Assembly: GCF_005871205.1 (NCBI RefSeq)
Contig: NZ_SWKM01000014.1
Span: forward strand, 474,001 to 538,000
Reading direction: 5' to 3'
Source: Marinobacter alexandrii
GTDB taxonomy: Bacteria; Pseudomonadota; Gammaproteobacteria; Pseudomonadales; Oleiphilaceae
Length of the DNA stretch: 64,000 nucleotides
Shown one piece after another: positions 35,769 through 44,900 of this stretch (its first letter is position 1; the number at the start of each line of letters is the position of its first letter). Below the pieces are notes generated by a model. The model was not told where the DNA came from, did no database searches, and was given only the letters and a program-made list of their open reading frames with translations. The position numbers were made by a program, and so were the translations under genes.

Positions 35769-38044
35769 TGCGAACGCCTGACCAGCCTGTATTACGGGAT
35801 ATTGTCCTGATTGGCGGCGGGCACAGCCACGTCGGGGTGTTAAAACGGTTCGCTATGAACCCGGTACCCGGCGTGCGCCTGACCCTCATCTGTCGCGACA
35901 CCCACACCCCCTACTCCGGCATGTTGCCCGGCTACGTTGCCGGTCACTACAGCTACGATGATGTCCATATCGATCTCAGCAAGCTTGCGGAATTTGCAGG
36001 CGCTCGATTCTATCGGGCTGAAGCCATCGGTATCGATCGGGAGAACAAGCGTGTGCTGTGCCGTGAGCGGCCAAATGTTCCGTACGATCTCCTTTCGATC
36101 AACATTGGTTCCTCCCCCCGGGTAAACGAAGTGGAAGGGGCTTCTGAGCATGCCGTTCCCGTTAAGCCCATCACTGGTTTTAACAACCGTTGGCTTGCCC
36201 TACTCTCACGAATTGAAAATCACGAAGGCCCGCTGACCGTGGGCGTAGTCGGCGCCGGTGCCGGTGGCGTGGAACTCACACTGGCCATGCAGTTCCGCCT
36301 TACCCGCGAACTTAAACAGCGCGGTAAAGATCCTGACCAGCTCCACTTTCATCTGTTTGATGCTGCGGATCAGATCCTGCCCACGCACAATTCCAAAGTG
36401 CGGGCCGTGTTTGAGAAAACCCTGGCTGAGCGCAATGTAAAAGTTCACCTCGGATCGCCAGTGCAGAAAGTTCAGGAAGGCCTACTGCATACCGAATCCG
36501 GCAAATCGCTACAGGTTGATGAAGTCTTGTGGGTTACCCGCGCCGGTGGACCTGAGTGGCTGAAGGATACGGGCCTCGCTCTTGACGACGGTCTGTTTAT
36601 CCGGGTACGCGATACGCTGCAGGCCGAAAACGACGACAGCATCTTTGCCGCAGGCGATATTGCCAACGTGCTCAATCATCCGCGGGAAAAGGCCGGCGTG
36701 TTTGCGGTTCGCCAGGGCCCGCCTCTGGCCGACAACCTCAAGCGGCTGGCTGTGGGCAAGGCACCCAAGGATTTCCAGCCCCAGAAGAACTGGTTGGCGC
36801 TGATCAGTACCGGTGACAAGTACGCTATTGCCTCCCGGGGCAATTTTGAAATGGACGGCGCTGCTGTCTGGCGCTGGAAAGACTGGATCGATCGTCGCTT
36901 CATGAAAAAATTCAACGATCTCCCGGAGATGAAGGACGACGCCAAGCTTCCCGATACCGCGGCGGCCCAAAACCCGGAAGAGGCGTCTCAGGCGATTTCG
37001 GCGGTAGCCATGCGTTGTGGCGGATGTGGTGCCAAAGTTGGCAGCACTGTGTTGTCCCGTGCCCTCGGCGAACTGCGCCCGATCGATCGGGACGATATCG
37101 TGATTGGTCTGCACGCACCGGATGATGCTGCCGTGTTGCGCGTCCCACCGGGCAAGGCGGTGGTTCATACCGTCGACTTCTTCCGGGCGTTTATTGACGA
37201 CCCCTATGTGTTTGGCCGCGTTGCCGCCAACCACAGCCTGGGTGATGTGTTCGCCATGGGCGCCGAAGCACAGAGTGCGACAGCCGTTGCCACAGTGCCA
37301 TACGGCATCGAATCCAAGGTTGAGGATGTCGTCTACCAGATGATGTCTGGCGCTGTAGAGGTTTTGAATGAGGCGGGCTGCGCCCTGGTCGGCGGGCATA
37401 CCGGTGAAGGCAAGGAACTGGCGCTGGGTTTTGCGGTAAACGGCCTGATCGATCCGGACGAAGTCATGAGCAAAGGTGGCCTGCGCGCCGGTGATGCTCT
37501 GATTCTGACCAAACCGATTGGTACCGGAACGCTGTTTGCAGCTCACGCCAAACTGGCCGCCAGGGGACGCTGGATTGATAGCGCTCTGAGCTCCATGATC
37601 CAATCCAACAAACTGGGTGCCGAATGCCTCAGGCGTTATGGCTCCCGGGCCTGTACCGACGTGACCGGTTTCGGGCTGCTCGGGCACCTGGTTGAGATGA
37701 CCCGGCCCTCTGGCGTTGATGCCGAGCTCGACTTGTCTGCCATCCCGGTGCTGCCAGGTGCAGAGGAAACCGCCGCGGCAGGCATTCTGAGTTCGCTGCA
37801 ACCGGCCAATATCCGCCTGCGTCGCGGCATTCGTGATCAGGAAAAGTGGGTAAATCACCCCAGATACCCGCTGATCTTCGATCCTCAGACCGCCGGTGGC
37901 CTGCTCGCCAGTGTCGCCGCTGATCAGGCTGAGGCCTGCGTGCGCGAGCTGAAAGCGCTGGGCTATCCCCACACGGCCATCATCGGCCGGGTTACAGCCC
38001 AGGACATGCAGGGCGCCATCGAACCTATCTCGCTCAAGGATTAA
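35768..38044 (+). CDS. selD: Flavoprotein oxidoreductase - selenide, water dikinase fusion
   Basis: A 758-aa fusion. Residues 1-~400 are a pyridine-nucleotide-disulfide oxidoreductase of the NADH-dehydrogenase type: FAD-binding GGGHSH at 16-21, a second dinucleotide site VGAGAGGVEL, and AAGDIAN. Residues ~412-758 are SelD: catalytic Cys420 and Lys423 in CGGCGAKVG (equivalents of E. coli Cys17 and Lys20), DDAAVL, VGGHTGEGKE and DVTGFGLLGH. SelD makes selenophosphate from selenide and ATP. The flavoprotein half may reduce selenium species to selenide, which is inference. The active residue is Cys, not selenocysteine. It converges on senB. Confidence 0.93.
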   Translation: MRTPDQPVLRDIVLIGGGHSHVGVLKRFAMNPVPGVRLTLICRDTHTPYSGMLPGYVAGHYSYDDVHIDLSKLAEFAGARFYRAEAIGIDRENKRVLCRERPNVPYDLLSINIGSSPRVNEVEGASEHAVPVKPITGFNNRWLALLSRIENHEGPLTVGVVGAGAGGVELTLAMQFRLTRELKQRGKDPDQLHFHLFDAADQILPTHNSKVRAVFEKTLAERNVKVHLGSPVQKVQEGLLHTESGKSLQVDEVLWVTRAGGPEWLKDTGLALDDGLFIRVRDTLQAENDDSIFAAGDIANVLNHPREKAGVFAVRQGPPLADNLKRLAVGKAPKDFQPQKNWLALISTGDKYAIASRGNFEMDGAAVWRWKDWIDRRFMKKFNDLPEMKDDAKLPDTAAAQNPEEASQAISAVAMRCGGCGAKVGSTVLSRALGELRPIDRDDIVIGLHAPDDAAVLRVPPGKAVVHTVDFFRAFIDDPYVFGRVAANHSLGDVFAMGAEAQSATAVATVPYGIESKVEDVVYQMMSGAVEVLNEAGCALVGGHTGEGKELALGFAVNGLIDPDEVMSKGGLRAGDALILTKPIGTGTLFAAHAKLAARGRWIDSALSSMIQSNKLGAECLRRYGSRACTDVTGFGLLGHLVEMTRPSGVDAELDLSAIPVLPGAEETAAAGILSSLQPANIRLRRGIRDQEKWVNHPRYPLIFDPQTAGGLLASVAADQAEACVRELKALGYPHTAIIGRVTAQDMQGAIEPISLKD

Positions 38045-38045
38045 A

Positions 38046-38075
38046 GGCTTAGCTTAGCTTAGCTTAGCCTAGCCC
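38046..38075. repeat. Pentanucleotide tandem repeat (AGCTT)
   Basis: Six 5-bp units, GGCTT, three perfect AGCTT, AGCCT and AGCCC, fill the gap between the selD-fusion stop and the last codons of senB. The senB stop codon lies inside the array. No terminator hairpin was found in it. Confidence 0.75.
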
Positions 38076-39052
38076 TCAAGATTGGAGCGGCGCTGGAGAG
38101 CTATTTCCAGTGCCCGCTCCAGTGAGCGTTGTTCGTTCTCTGGGGTGAACAGAGAGGCACGTTCACTCACCTGCCCCTTAAGCCGTTTCAGAAATTCCGG
38201 ATCGGATTCTGCCTTCTGCAGCAATCTGGCCAATGCTGCATCATCCCGGGCCCGGTAATAGCCCTGGTAGTCTTTGCCCAGCAACCCCCGATTACCGGGA
38301 ATGTCTGAGGCTATGATCGGCAACCCTGCCCGGCAGGCTTCCGACACCACGTTCGCACCTCCCTCCATCACCGAACTCATCACCATCAACTGGCACTGCG
38401 CCATCAGGTTTTGTGTGTTGGGCTTGTCCAGCTCACCGAGCCACTGAAAACGCGGGTTTTCGGCCATTTGCTGTTCTACCAGGGCTTGCCATTGAGCATT
38501 GTGGGGCTTGCCGGCATTGAGAATACGCACCCGGGACTCAGCCGTCAGTAACCGTACAGCCATCGCCGCCCGCAGCGAATCCTTCTCTTCCCGCAAATGA
38601 CCGATCACACAAACATCGAACGTCTCGGACGTGATCGCCTTGTTGGTGGCGGGCGGGATCTCATTGGCCGATTGATAGAGAGTAAGCAGTTTGCCTGCGA
38701 ACTCCTCCGGAATATCTTCCGAAACCAATGCGTGCAAACCGATCAGCACATCGGCCGCAGCCATGGATGCCCGGGTGGGAAGCGGGTATTCCTGTTGATG
38801 CCGGTAAATGTCGGTGCCGGTCAGTGCCAGAATCAACGGTGTTTCCGGCCAGCATTTGCGGAAGGTTTGAATGGCATCGTGGCTGCGCCAGGCATGCAGT
38901 GCGATAAACAGGTCACAGGGCGCGCCATCGTACTCAGTGACAACATTGACCTGATGCCCGGCATTGCCCAACAGTGATGCCCACCGTTCAGCGGTCGCCC
39001 GATTGCCGGCCTTTGAACCAGGCGGCGCTGGTGTAATCAGAGTAATCTGCAT
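38069..39052 (-). CDS. senB: SenB-type selenosugar synthase (glycosyltransferase)
   Basis: A 327-aa GT-B glycosyltransferase of the TIGR04348 type, judged by ITLITPAPPGSKAGNR at the N-terminus, YDGAPCDLFIALHA, LALTGTDIYR and the C-terminal MEGGANVVSEACRAGLP. SenB enzymes join selenophosphate and a UDP-sugar to form a selenosugar. The SelD fusion next door would supply the selenophosphate. The ATG at 39052 has AGGAAG upstream; a longer frame begins at 39157 but reads through a low-complexity Glu/Asp segment. No SenA (selenoneine synthase) is present here, so the final product is open. Assignment from memory of the family; not verified. Confidence 0.8.
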   Translation of the reverse strand: MQITLITPAPPGSKAGNRATAERWASLLGNAGHQVNVVTEYDGAPCDLFIALHAWRSHDAIQTFRKCWPETPLILALTGTDIYRHQQEYPLPTRASMAAADVLIGLHALVSEDIPEEFAGKLLTLYQSANEIPPATNKAITSETFDVCVIGHLREEKDSLRAAMAVRLLTAESRVRILNAGKPHNAQWQALVEQQMAENPRFQWLGELDKPNTQNLMAQCQLMVMSSVMEGGANVVSEACRAGLPIIASDIPGNRGLLGKDYQGYYRARDDAALARLLQKAESDPEFLKRLKGQVSERASLFTPENEQRSLERALEIALQRRSNLEG

Positions 39053-39236
39053 GGCGGCTGTCTTCCTGGTCGTTTGCTCGCGACAATCATTTTTTTCGTC
39101 AGGCTGCTCTTTTTCTGGACTGCAATCGTATAGCTGTTCCGAGACGTCGTAAATCACGGTATGCTGATGAAGCCAGTATTTTCGGCAGCTTACAACTCAA
39201 AAGAACGAACCATCCCCGGAAAGAAAGGACCCTCAA

Positions 39237-40106
39237 ATGGCTCTGAATATCATACGGAAATTGGCCGCCGCAAGTGCCATGCTGTTCGCTTGTTCGGCCG
39301 CTGTTTCAGCCCAGACTCTCGTGTTCACCGCGATTCCTGATGAAGATGAAACCAAGCTTGTTGAGCGCTTCCGTGGTATCGCTGACTATCTGTCTGAGAA
39401 TCTGGACGTTGATGTTCGCTACATCCCGGTGAAATCCTACGCCGCAGCCGTGTCTGCATTCCGCAACAATCAGGTGCAGCTGGCCTGGTTTGGTGGCCTG
39501 TCTGGCGTACAGGCGCGCTCGCTGGTGCCCGGCTCCGAGGCGATCGCCCAAGGTGTTGAGGACCAGGCGTTTTATTCTCACATCATTGCCCATAAAAGCA
39601 CCGGCCTGAACGAAGCTGAAGATCTGCCAGAGGCGCTGCGTGGGAAAACCTTCACGTTTGGCTCCAAAGGTTCAACCTCCGGCCGTCTGATCCCCGAATA
39701 CTACATCCGCGAAGCCTTCAACGAAGCGCCGGACGACGTGTTCTCACGGGTTGGCTTTAGTGGTAACCACACTCGCACCCTGCGCCTGGTTGAAGCGGGC
39801 ACTTATGAAGTGGGCGCCATCAACTTTTCCGTCTGGGATAAAGAAACCAAAGACGGCAACGTGGACACCGATGCGGTCAAGGTCATCTGGACGACACCCA
39901 GCTACCCCAACTACCAGTGGAGCATTCGCGGTGATGCGGACGAGCGGTTTGGCGAAGGCTTTACCGATCGGGTTCAGCAGGCGCTGTTGAACATGAAGGA
40001 TGAGGAGCTGCTCAACAGTTTCCCGCGTTCCGGTTTCATCCCGGTTTCCAATGACGCCTACGCGCCGATAGAAGCCGTAGGAAAGCAGATTGGAATCATC
40101 GATTAA
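39237..40106 (+). CDS. Putative selenium-oxyanion ABC transporter substrate-binding protein (PhnD-like)
   Basis: A 289-aa periplasmic protein: signal peptide to ~26 (AVSAQ), then a phosphonate-binding-type fold (VFTAIPDEDETKL, LAWFGGLSGVQAR, FTFGSKGSTSGRLIP). This matches, as I recall it, the TIGR04553 group, named for putative selenate transport because the gene travels with selD and the SenB-type glycosyltransferase, exactly the arrangement here. A phosphonate role is the alternative but no phn lyase genes are present. It diverges from senB across 184 bases, which must hold both promoters. AAAGGA precedes the ATG. Confidence 0.82.
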   Translation: MALNIIRKLAAASAMLFACSAAVSAQTLVFTAIPDEDETKLVERFRGIADYLSENLDVDVRYIPVKSYAAAVSAFRNNQVQLAWFGGLSGVQARSLVPGSEAIAQGVEDQAFYSHIIAHKSTGLNEAEDLPEALRGKTFTFGSKGSTSGRLIPEYYIREAFNEAPDDVFSRVGFSGNHTRTLRLVEAGTYEVGAINFSVWDKETKDGNVDTDAVKVIWTTPSYPNYQWSIRGDADERFGEGFTDRVQQALLNMKDEELLNSFPRSGFIPVSNDAYAPIEAVGKQIGIID

Positions 40107-40756
40107 TGTCGGGATTTGATCTGTCTGGCCTGACGGCCTCGTTTGGAGGGGAGCGGGTGATTGGCCCGCTTTCGCTCCAAGTAAAGGAAGGAGAGCGAGT
40201 TGCGTTGGTCGGCAAGAGCGGCGCTGGCAAATCGACGCTGATCAGCCTGATTCATCAGCACGTAGGCGGTACCTCTTCCCTGGTTCCGCAAGACCTTGGA
40301 CTGGTGAATGCCCTGCCGGTATTTCACAACGTGTATATGGGGCAACTTGACGCCCACCCCACCTGGTACAACACCCTTACCCTGATGCGCCCGTTCTCCA
40401 AGGACTCAGCCGCGGTGCGCGCGCTGCTCAAAGATCTTTCCATGCCGGAAAAAATCTGGATGCCGACGGCTTCCCTGTCCGGCGGCCAACGACAAAGGGT
40501 GGCGATCGCCAGGGCGGTGTTTCGAAAAGCAGGCTTGTTATTGGCGGATGAGCCTGTGTCGGCACTGGACGGCCCGATGTCTCACCTGGTGATGGACCTG
40601 ATGAGCAAGCGATTTCCCACCAGCGTTGTGGCTTTGCACGACGTAGAGCTGGCACTGCAATACTGCACCCGCATCGTCGGCATTCAGGACGGCCAGATTG
40701 CTCTGGATGAATACAGCGAGCGACTGACTTCCGCCGACATTACCCCACTGTACTGA
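40106..40756 (+). CDS. ABC transporter ATP-binding protein (PhnC-like, selenium locus)
   Basis: A 216-aa ATPase subunit. Walker A GKSGAGKST, signature LSGGQRQRVAIARA, Walker B LLLADEPVSALDG and the H-loop His of ALHDVELAL are present. It is shorter than typical PhnC (~260 aa) because the N-terminal and helical regions are trimmed. Its ATG overlaps the binding-protein stop by one base (TAATG), and the permease begins eight bases after its stop, so the three make one importer. Confidence 0.88.
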   Translation: MSGFDLSGLTASFGGERVIGPLSLQVKEGERVALVGKSGAGKSTLISLIHQHVGGTSSLVPQDLGLVNALPVFHNVYMGQLDAHPTWYNTLTLMRPFSKDSAAVRALLKDLSMPEKIWMPTASLSGGQRQRVAIARAVFRKAGLLLADEPVSALDGPMSHLVMDLMSKRFPTSVVALHDVELALQYCTRIVGIQDGQIALDEYSERLTSADITPLY

Positions 40757-40764
40757 CGCCTCCC

Positions 40765-42231
40765 ATGTTCTCCTCACCTACGGTTCGAGTCAGTTTTCTA
40801 TTTGTTGCCATTGCCCTGGTCGCGCTGGTGTTTGCCGACGTTGCCATCACGGCCGCCAACCCCTGGAAAGACCTGGGCCGCTTTTTCATGGGCATTGTCA
40901 CTCCGGACTTTTTCAGCTCCGAGGGCGTTGCGCTAGCGCTATTGCGCACGGTGGCCTTTGCCTTCGTGGGTGTGGCGTTGGGCGGCCTGTGCGGTTTCGT
41001 TCTGTCTCTGGTGTATCGCAACCCGGCGGTGCGCATGTTCTGCGCGTTTATCCGCGCCATCCATGAGCTTTTCTGGGCCCTGATATTTCTGCAATTCTTC
41101 GGCTTTCACCCGCTCACCGGTGTATTGGCCATCGCGATCCCTTACGCCGGTATTTTTGCCAAGGTGTATTCCGAGATCTTTGAAGAGGCGGACCCAACCC
41201 CAGGCCGCCTTCTGCCGCCAGGAACCGGCGTGGTGTCTGCATTCCTGTACACCCGCATTCCGGATTGCTGGGTTCAACTGAGAACCTACACCGCCTACCG
41301 GCTGGAGTGCGGTTTGCGCTCTAGCGCGATCCTGGGCTTTGTCGGGCTGCCAACCCTGGGCTTTTTCCTGGAATCCGCGTTTTCCCAGGGCCATTACTCC
41401 GAAGCCGGGGCCATGCTGATTCTGTTTTATGTACTGATCGCCACCATGCCATTGTGGGTCAAGCCCAAGCTGCTCCCGGTCTACATCCTCGGCGCGCCGT
41501 TTTTTCTCGGTGAGGGCCTGCCCATCGTCTGGGGCAATGTGGAGCGGTTTTTCACCCAGGATATTATTCCGTCGCCCCTTCGGAACGGTGAGGGAATGGG
41601 CGGCCTGATGCCGTGGCTCGGGGATGTAATGGCGACCGAGGCGCTGCCCGGCATCTGGAACACCCTGGTGCTTACCCAGATTGCCCTGGTGGCCACAGGA
41701 TTGATTGCTCTGCTGACCTTTCCGCTGATATCCAACCACTTTGGCGGGCCGGTGCGCCGCACTGGCGGTCACATTTTTCTGGTGATTGCCCGCTCTACCC
41801 CGGAGTACATTCTTGCGTACATTCTCCTGCAGCTCTGGGGGCCATCAATGTTGCCAGCGGTAGTCGCCCTGGCCCTGCATAATGGCGGCATCATCGGGCA
41901 TTTGATCGGTCGGCAATCCAGTGCAATAGACCTGCGCCCCGATGCGGCGACTGGCTTCAACCGCTACACCTACGAGCTGGTGCCGCGTGTGTACCGGGCG
42001 TTCCTGGCGTTCCTGTTCTATCGCTGGGAGATCATCATGCGGGAAACCGCAATACTGGGCATCCTGGGGATTTACACCCTCGGGTTCTATGTTGACAGCG
42101 CCATTCAGAACATCCAGTTTGACCGAGCGATGATGCTGATCCTGGTAACGGCTTTGCTGAACATCGGCGTCGACGCGCTTGGTCGATTCATCCGAAAGAA
42201 GCTGGCACTTCAGACCATGCCAACCTGTTAG
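40765..42231 (+). CDS. ABC transporter permease, tandem PhnE-like
   Basis: A 488-aa inner-membrane permease with about 11-12 hydrophobic segments arranged as two PhnE-like halves (~1-240 and ~280-488). Each has the cytoplasmic coupling region (EIFEEADPTPGRLLPPGTG in the first; the second has DLRPDAATGFNRYTYELVPRV). A tandem permease removes the need for a homodimer, which is known in the putative selenate transporter group. It closes the importer operon. Confidence 0.85.
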   Translation: MFSSPTVRVSFLFVAIALVALVFADVAITAANPWKDLGRFFMGIVTPDFFSSEGVALALLRTVAFAFVGVALGGLCGFVLSLVYRNPAVRMFCAFIRAIHELFWALIFLQFFGFHPLTGVLAIAIPYAGIFAKVYSEIFEEADPTPGRLLPPGTGVVSAFLYTRIPDCWVQLRTYTAYRLECGLRSSAILGFVGLPTLGFFLESAFSQGHYSEAGAMLILFYVLIATMPLWVKPKLLPVYILGAPFFLGEGLPIVWGNVERFFTQDIIPSPLRNGEGMGGLMPWLGDVMATEALPGIWNTLVLTQIALVATGLIALLTFPLISNHFGGPVRRTGGHIFLVIARSTPEYILAYILLQLWGPSMLPAVVALALHNGGIIGHLIGRQSSAIDLRPDAATGFNRYTYELVPRVYRAFLAFLFYRWEIIMRETAILGILGIYTLGFYVDSAIQNIQFDRAMMLILVTALLNIGVDALGRFIRKKLALQTMPTC

Positions 42232-42398
42232 GGACGGCACTCCCTTCAGCCTGCTGAGACCCGGTATCAGTGGGACACCAATCACAAATCAAAGATAAGC
42301 CCATAGTTTTTGGCTGGTTCTGCCAAGCTGTTGGTCATTGCACCAGATTACATTCCGTTACAATCCACCTATCTTCTCAGTGATTGGATTCGGATGTT

Positions 42399-42968
42399 AT
42401 GACAGACGGGCTGATTTTGGTGACACAGATTGGATTGGTCGCGCTGGTGTTACTGATGGCATTACGAATGGTGACGTTAGTTCGCTCCGCCCCGGTGGAT
42501 GGGTTGCAAAGTAGCCGAATGGAGATGTCCGAATTTTCCGGCTGGACGGCCACGGGCATGATGCCCCCGGCATCGGCACCGGATCGAACCGAACTGTTTA
42601 CCCAGCTCCACATACTTGCAGGCCTGCAGGAGCGGGATTGTCGGATCCGCGGCCTGGACCTGGCCGATTCACCAGCCGCCGTTCGGGCGTATGCCGCTGC
42701 CTGGCTCTACGGGGCTGCCTGTGCGCTGTGTGATCACTCCGTTCGCCATTCTGACTCACTTGCGGGCATCGTGGCTCACATCGCCAGCCGTAAAACCGGC
42801 CTTAGTCAGACACAGGCACTTCAGGCAATCGCAACATTAACCAACAGCAGTGCCGGGCTGGCGTGTTTTCGGGAAGGTCTGCAGGGGGCCAAATTCTGGA
42901 GCCATCATCACTATGTCGCGTCGCAACACAGTCTCTACGAGGCTGTTACCACCCACTCGTTCATTTGA
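42399..42968 (+). CDS. Hypothetical membrane-anchored protein
   Basis: About 189 aa: one N-terminal membrane helix (~5-25, LILVTQIGLVALVLLMALRM), a linker and a helical soluble domain. The domain is rich in Ala and His (YGAACALCDHSVRHSD) with two cysteines. No family was recognised. The ATG at 42399 was taken; a TTG five codons upstream is possible. It overlaps by eight bases with the convergent gene. Bases 42232-42398 hold nothing obvious. Confidence 0.55.
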   Translation: MTDGLILVTQIGLVALVLLMALRMVTLVRSAPVDGLQSSRMEMSEFSGWTATGMMPPASAPDRTELFTQLHILAGLQERDCRIRGLDLADSPAAVRAYAAAWLYGAACALCDHSVRHSDSLAGIVAHIASRKTGLSQTQALQAIATLTNSSAGLACFREGLQGAKFWSHHHYVASQHSLYEAVTTHSFI

Positions 42969-43275
42969 TGGCCGCCGCCTTGGGCGCATCTTCCAATGTC
43001 CAAAGGGTGCCAAGTTGAGTAGGTTCAGGGTCCTCAGGTAAGTGTACGGGGGCTCCGGCGATTGCCGGTTTGGTAAAGCCACCCTCGTCGGTGGGCTTCA
43101 TGGTTTCAACATCCACCGAGCGCACCAGGTAAACACTATCGCCCGAAACCACGCGAGCGCGGTGCGTTAACCCAAACACAAACCGGCAGTAGTCCAGCTT
43201 CAACTGAATGAGGTCCTGCTCCGCTTTGCGGATTTTCCGCAACAGTACTTTCTGGACACTATCTCCGTAATCCAT
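42961..43275 (-). CDS. Hypothetical protein, 104 aa
   Basis: A small soluble protein: a basic N-terminal helix (SVQKVLLRKIRKAEQDLIQL) then a beta-like middle (RARVVSGDSVYLVRSVDVE) and a proline-rich acidic tail. GGAAG lies upstream of the ATG. No family recognised. It resembles small proteins conserved in Oceanospirillales-type genomes, but I cannot name one. Convergent overlap with the previous gene. Confidence 0.55.
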   Translation of the reverse strand: MDYGDSVQKVLLRKIRKAEQDLIQLKLDYCRFVFGLTHRARVVSGDSVYLVRSVDVETMKPTDEGGFTKPAIAGAPVHLPEDPEPTQLGTLWTLEDAPKAAAIK

Positions 43276-43366
43276 GACGTCTTCCCTAGTGTTGGCGACA
43301 AGATTACTGGAGTCTACACATTAGCAAGGGGTTGTCAGCTACGGGGGGCTCAGGTTTTGCGGTCTC

Positions 43367-43822
43367 TCACAGAGTGTGTGCCTGAAACTCCATGTGGAAG
43401 GGAGCGGTATCAATGCTGGACTGCCCCTGCTGAAGATTCAGGCGCCAGCGCATATCGGCCCCAGTGGTGCAAAGAGGGGCACTGAAGCGCGCCACATAAC
43501 GGCCGTCGCCCTGTCGACGAAGCGGAACCGGGTATTCGCCCATGTACATGGACTCGCCCTGAAGTACCGCGAGCAGTCGGTCGGGGGCTTCGGCTGCCGT
43601 CACGATAAGCTCGTATTCAGCATCCTGATCCGTCAGCCGCTTTAACGCCACATGCCACTTGCCATCCAGGTCAGCCCAGGAGCACGGCCCGGAATCCAGA
43701 TCACACTCGGATTTCGCACCCGTTGCAGCGTCTGGCTCCACAGTTTTAAGCAGACGAGGCCCGAAAACCGCCGCTACCAACAGCATCAGCATCAATCCCA
43801 CTACCATAACCGCTCGTAACAT
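43367..43822 (-). CDS. Hypothetical membrane-anchored periplasmic protein
   Basis: A 151-aa protein with an N-terminal hydrophobic helix (residues ~2-20) followed by a beta-rich domain with three or four cysteines (CDLDSGPC, then PLCTTGADMRWRLNL), suggesting disulfides in the periplasm. GAGGT precedes the ATG. No family was recognised; the domain layout resembles small copper-metabolism accessory proteins, but there is no metal-binding motif to support that. Confidence 0.55.
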   Translation of the reverse strand: MLRAVMVVGLMLMLLVAAVFGPRLLKTVEPDAATGAKSECDLDSGPCSWADLDGKWHVALKRLTDQDAEYELIVTAAEAPDRLLAVLQGESMYMGEYPVPLRRQGDGRYVARFSAPLCTTGADMRWRLNLQQGQSSIDTAPFHMEFQAHTL

Positions 43823-43953
43823 ACTCGTACCTCATCTGCAGACAGCGGCATTATGGAGCTTATCCGTTGTCAGGCAAAGCTTTCTAAACCTGTGTCAGTC
43901 ATGAGAAAATATCGCGCTTCTATTTCTGGCCCATTTCAAGACAGGATACGCCC

Positions 43954-44874
43954 GTGCAACCGGACATTTCCGTACAGCACCTCAGCAAGTTTTATGGCGA
44001 CGGTTTTCAGGCGCTGAAAGACATCAATCTGGAAATCAAACGGGGCGAAATCTTCGCCCTGCTCGGCCCGAATGGCGCTGGTAAGACCACCCTCATCAGC
44101 ATCATCTGCGGCATCACCAACCTCTCCGAGGGCGTGGTGAAGGCTGCCGGCCATGACATCGTCCGCCAGTACCGCAAGGCCCGCCAGTCCATTGGACTTG
44201 TGCCACAGGAACTGAACACCGATTCGTTCGAGACAGTATGGAGCGCAGTGTCTTTCAGTCGGGGCCTGTTCGGCAAGGCGCCCAAGCCTGAGCACATCGA
44301 AAAAGTGCTCAAAGACCTGTCCCTCTGGGACAAACGCAACAATCGGATTATGTCGCTGTCCGGCGGTATGAAACGCCGGGTCATGATTGCCAAGGCGCTG
44401 TCCCACGAGCCCCAGATCCTGTTCCTGGACGAGCCCACGGCCGGTGTCGACGTTGAGTTGCGCAGGGACATGTGGGAGATGGTACGAAAGCTCCGGGAAA
44501 ACGGCGTCACTATTATTCTCACCACCCACTACATCGAAGAAGCGGAAGAAATGGCAGACCGGATCGGGGTGATTCGCGAAGGCCAGATTATCCTCGTGGA
44601 AGAGAAAGATCGGTTGATGAGCAAGCTCGGCAAGAAGGAGTTGCGCCTTCAGCTACAAAGCAAGCTCGACAAGATGCCAGGGGAACTGACGTTGGAGCCC
44701 ATCGAGTTGTCCGAAGACGGCTACGAGCTGATCTACACCTTCGACTCCCAGCAGGAGCAGGCCGGCGTTGCCCGATTGCTTCGCACCCTCGGAGACCTGG
44801 GCATCGACTACCGCGATCTGCAAACGCGAGAGAGCTCCCTGGAAGAGATTTTCGTTGGCCTGGTGCACGAATAA
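43954..44874 (+). CDS. ABC-2 exporter ATP-binding protein (YadG-like)
   Basis: A 306-aa ATPase. Walker [10 protein letters not shown], signature [15 protein letters not shown], Walker [12 protein letters not shown] and the H-loop TTHY are intact. The family is that of YadG/DrrA-type exporters. The start is GTG with CAGGA upstream. It is followed by its permease partner after 26 bases and then by the DUF192 protein, which overlaps the permease stop. The exported substrate is unknown. Confidence 0.9.
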   Translation: MQPDISVQHLSKFYGDGFQALKDINLEIKRGEIFALLGPNGAGKTTLISIICGITNLSEGVVKAAGHDIVRQYRKARQSIGLVPQELNTDSFETVWSAVSFSRGLFGKAPKPEHIEKVLKDLSLWDKRNNRIMSLSGGMKRRVMIAKALSHEPQILFLDEPTAGVDVELRRDMWEMVRKLRENGVTIILTTHYIEEAEEMADRIGVIREGQIILVEEKDRLMSKLGKKELRLQLQSKLDKMPGELTLEPIELSEDGYELIYTFDSQQEQAGVARLLRTLGDLGIDYRDLQTRESSLEEIFVGLVHE

Positions 44875-44900
44875 GGCCCGCGGCCCCACTGGAGAAAGGC

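Noticed and set aside
36509-37972. Long minus-strand open frame (487 codons) opposite the selD fusion
   Set aside because: It is the antisense shadow of a high-GC coding region, has no ribosome site and no recognisable protein features.
39237-42231. Phosphonate transport operon
   Set aside because: The subunits are PhnDCE-like, but there are no phosphonate lyase or hydrolase genes, while SelD and SenB-type genes adjoin; selenium transport fits better.
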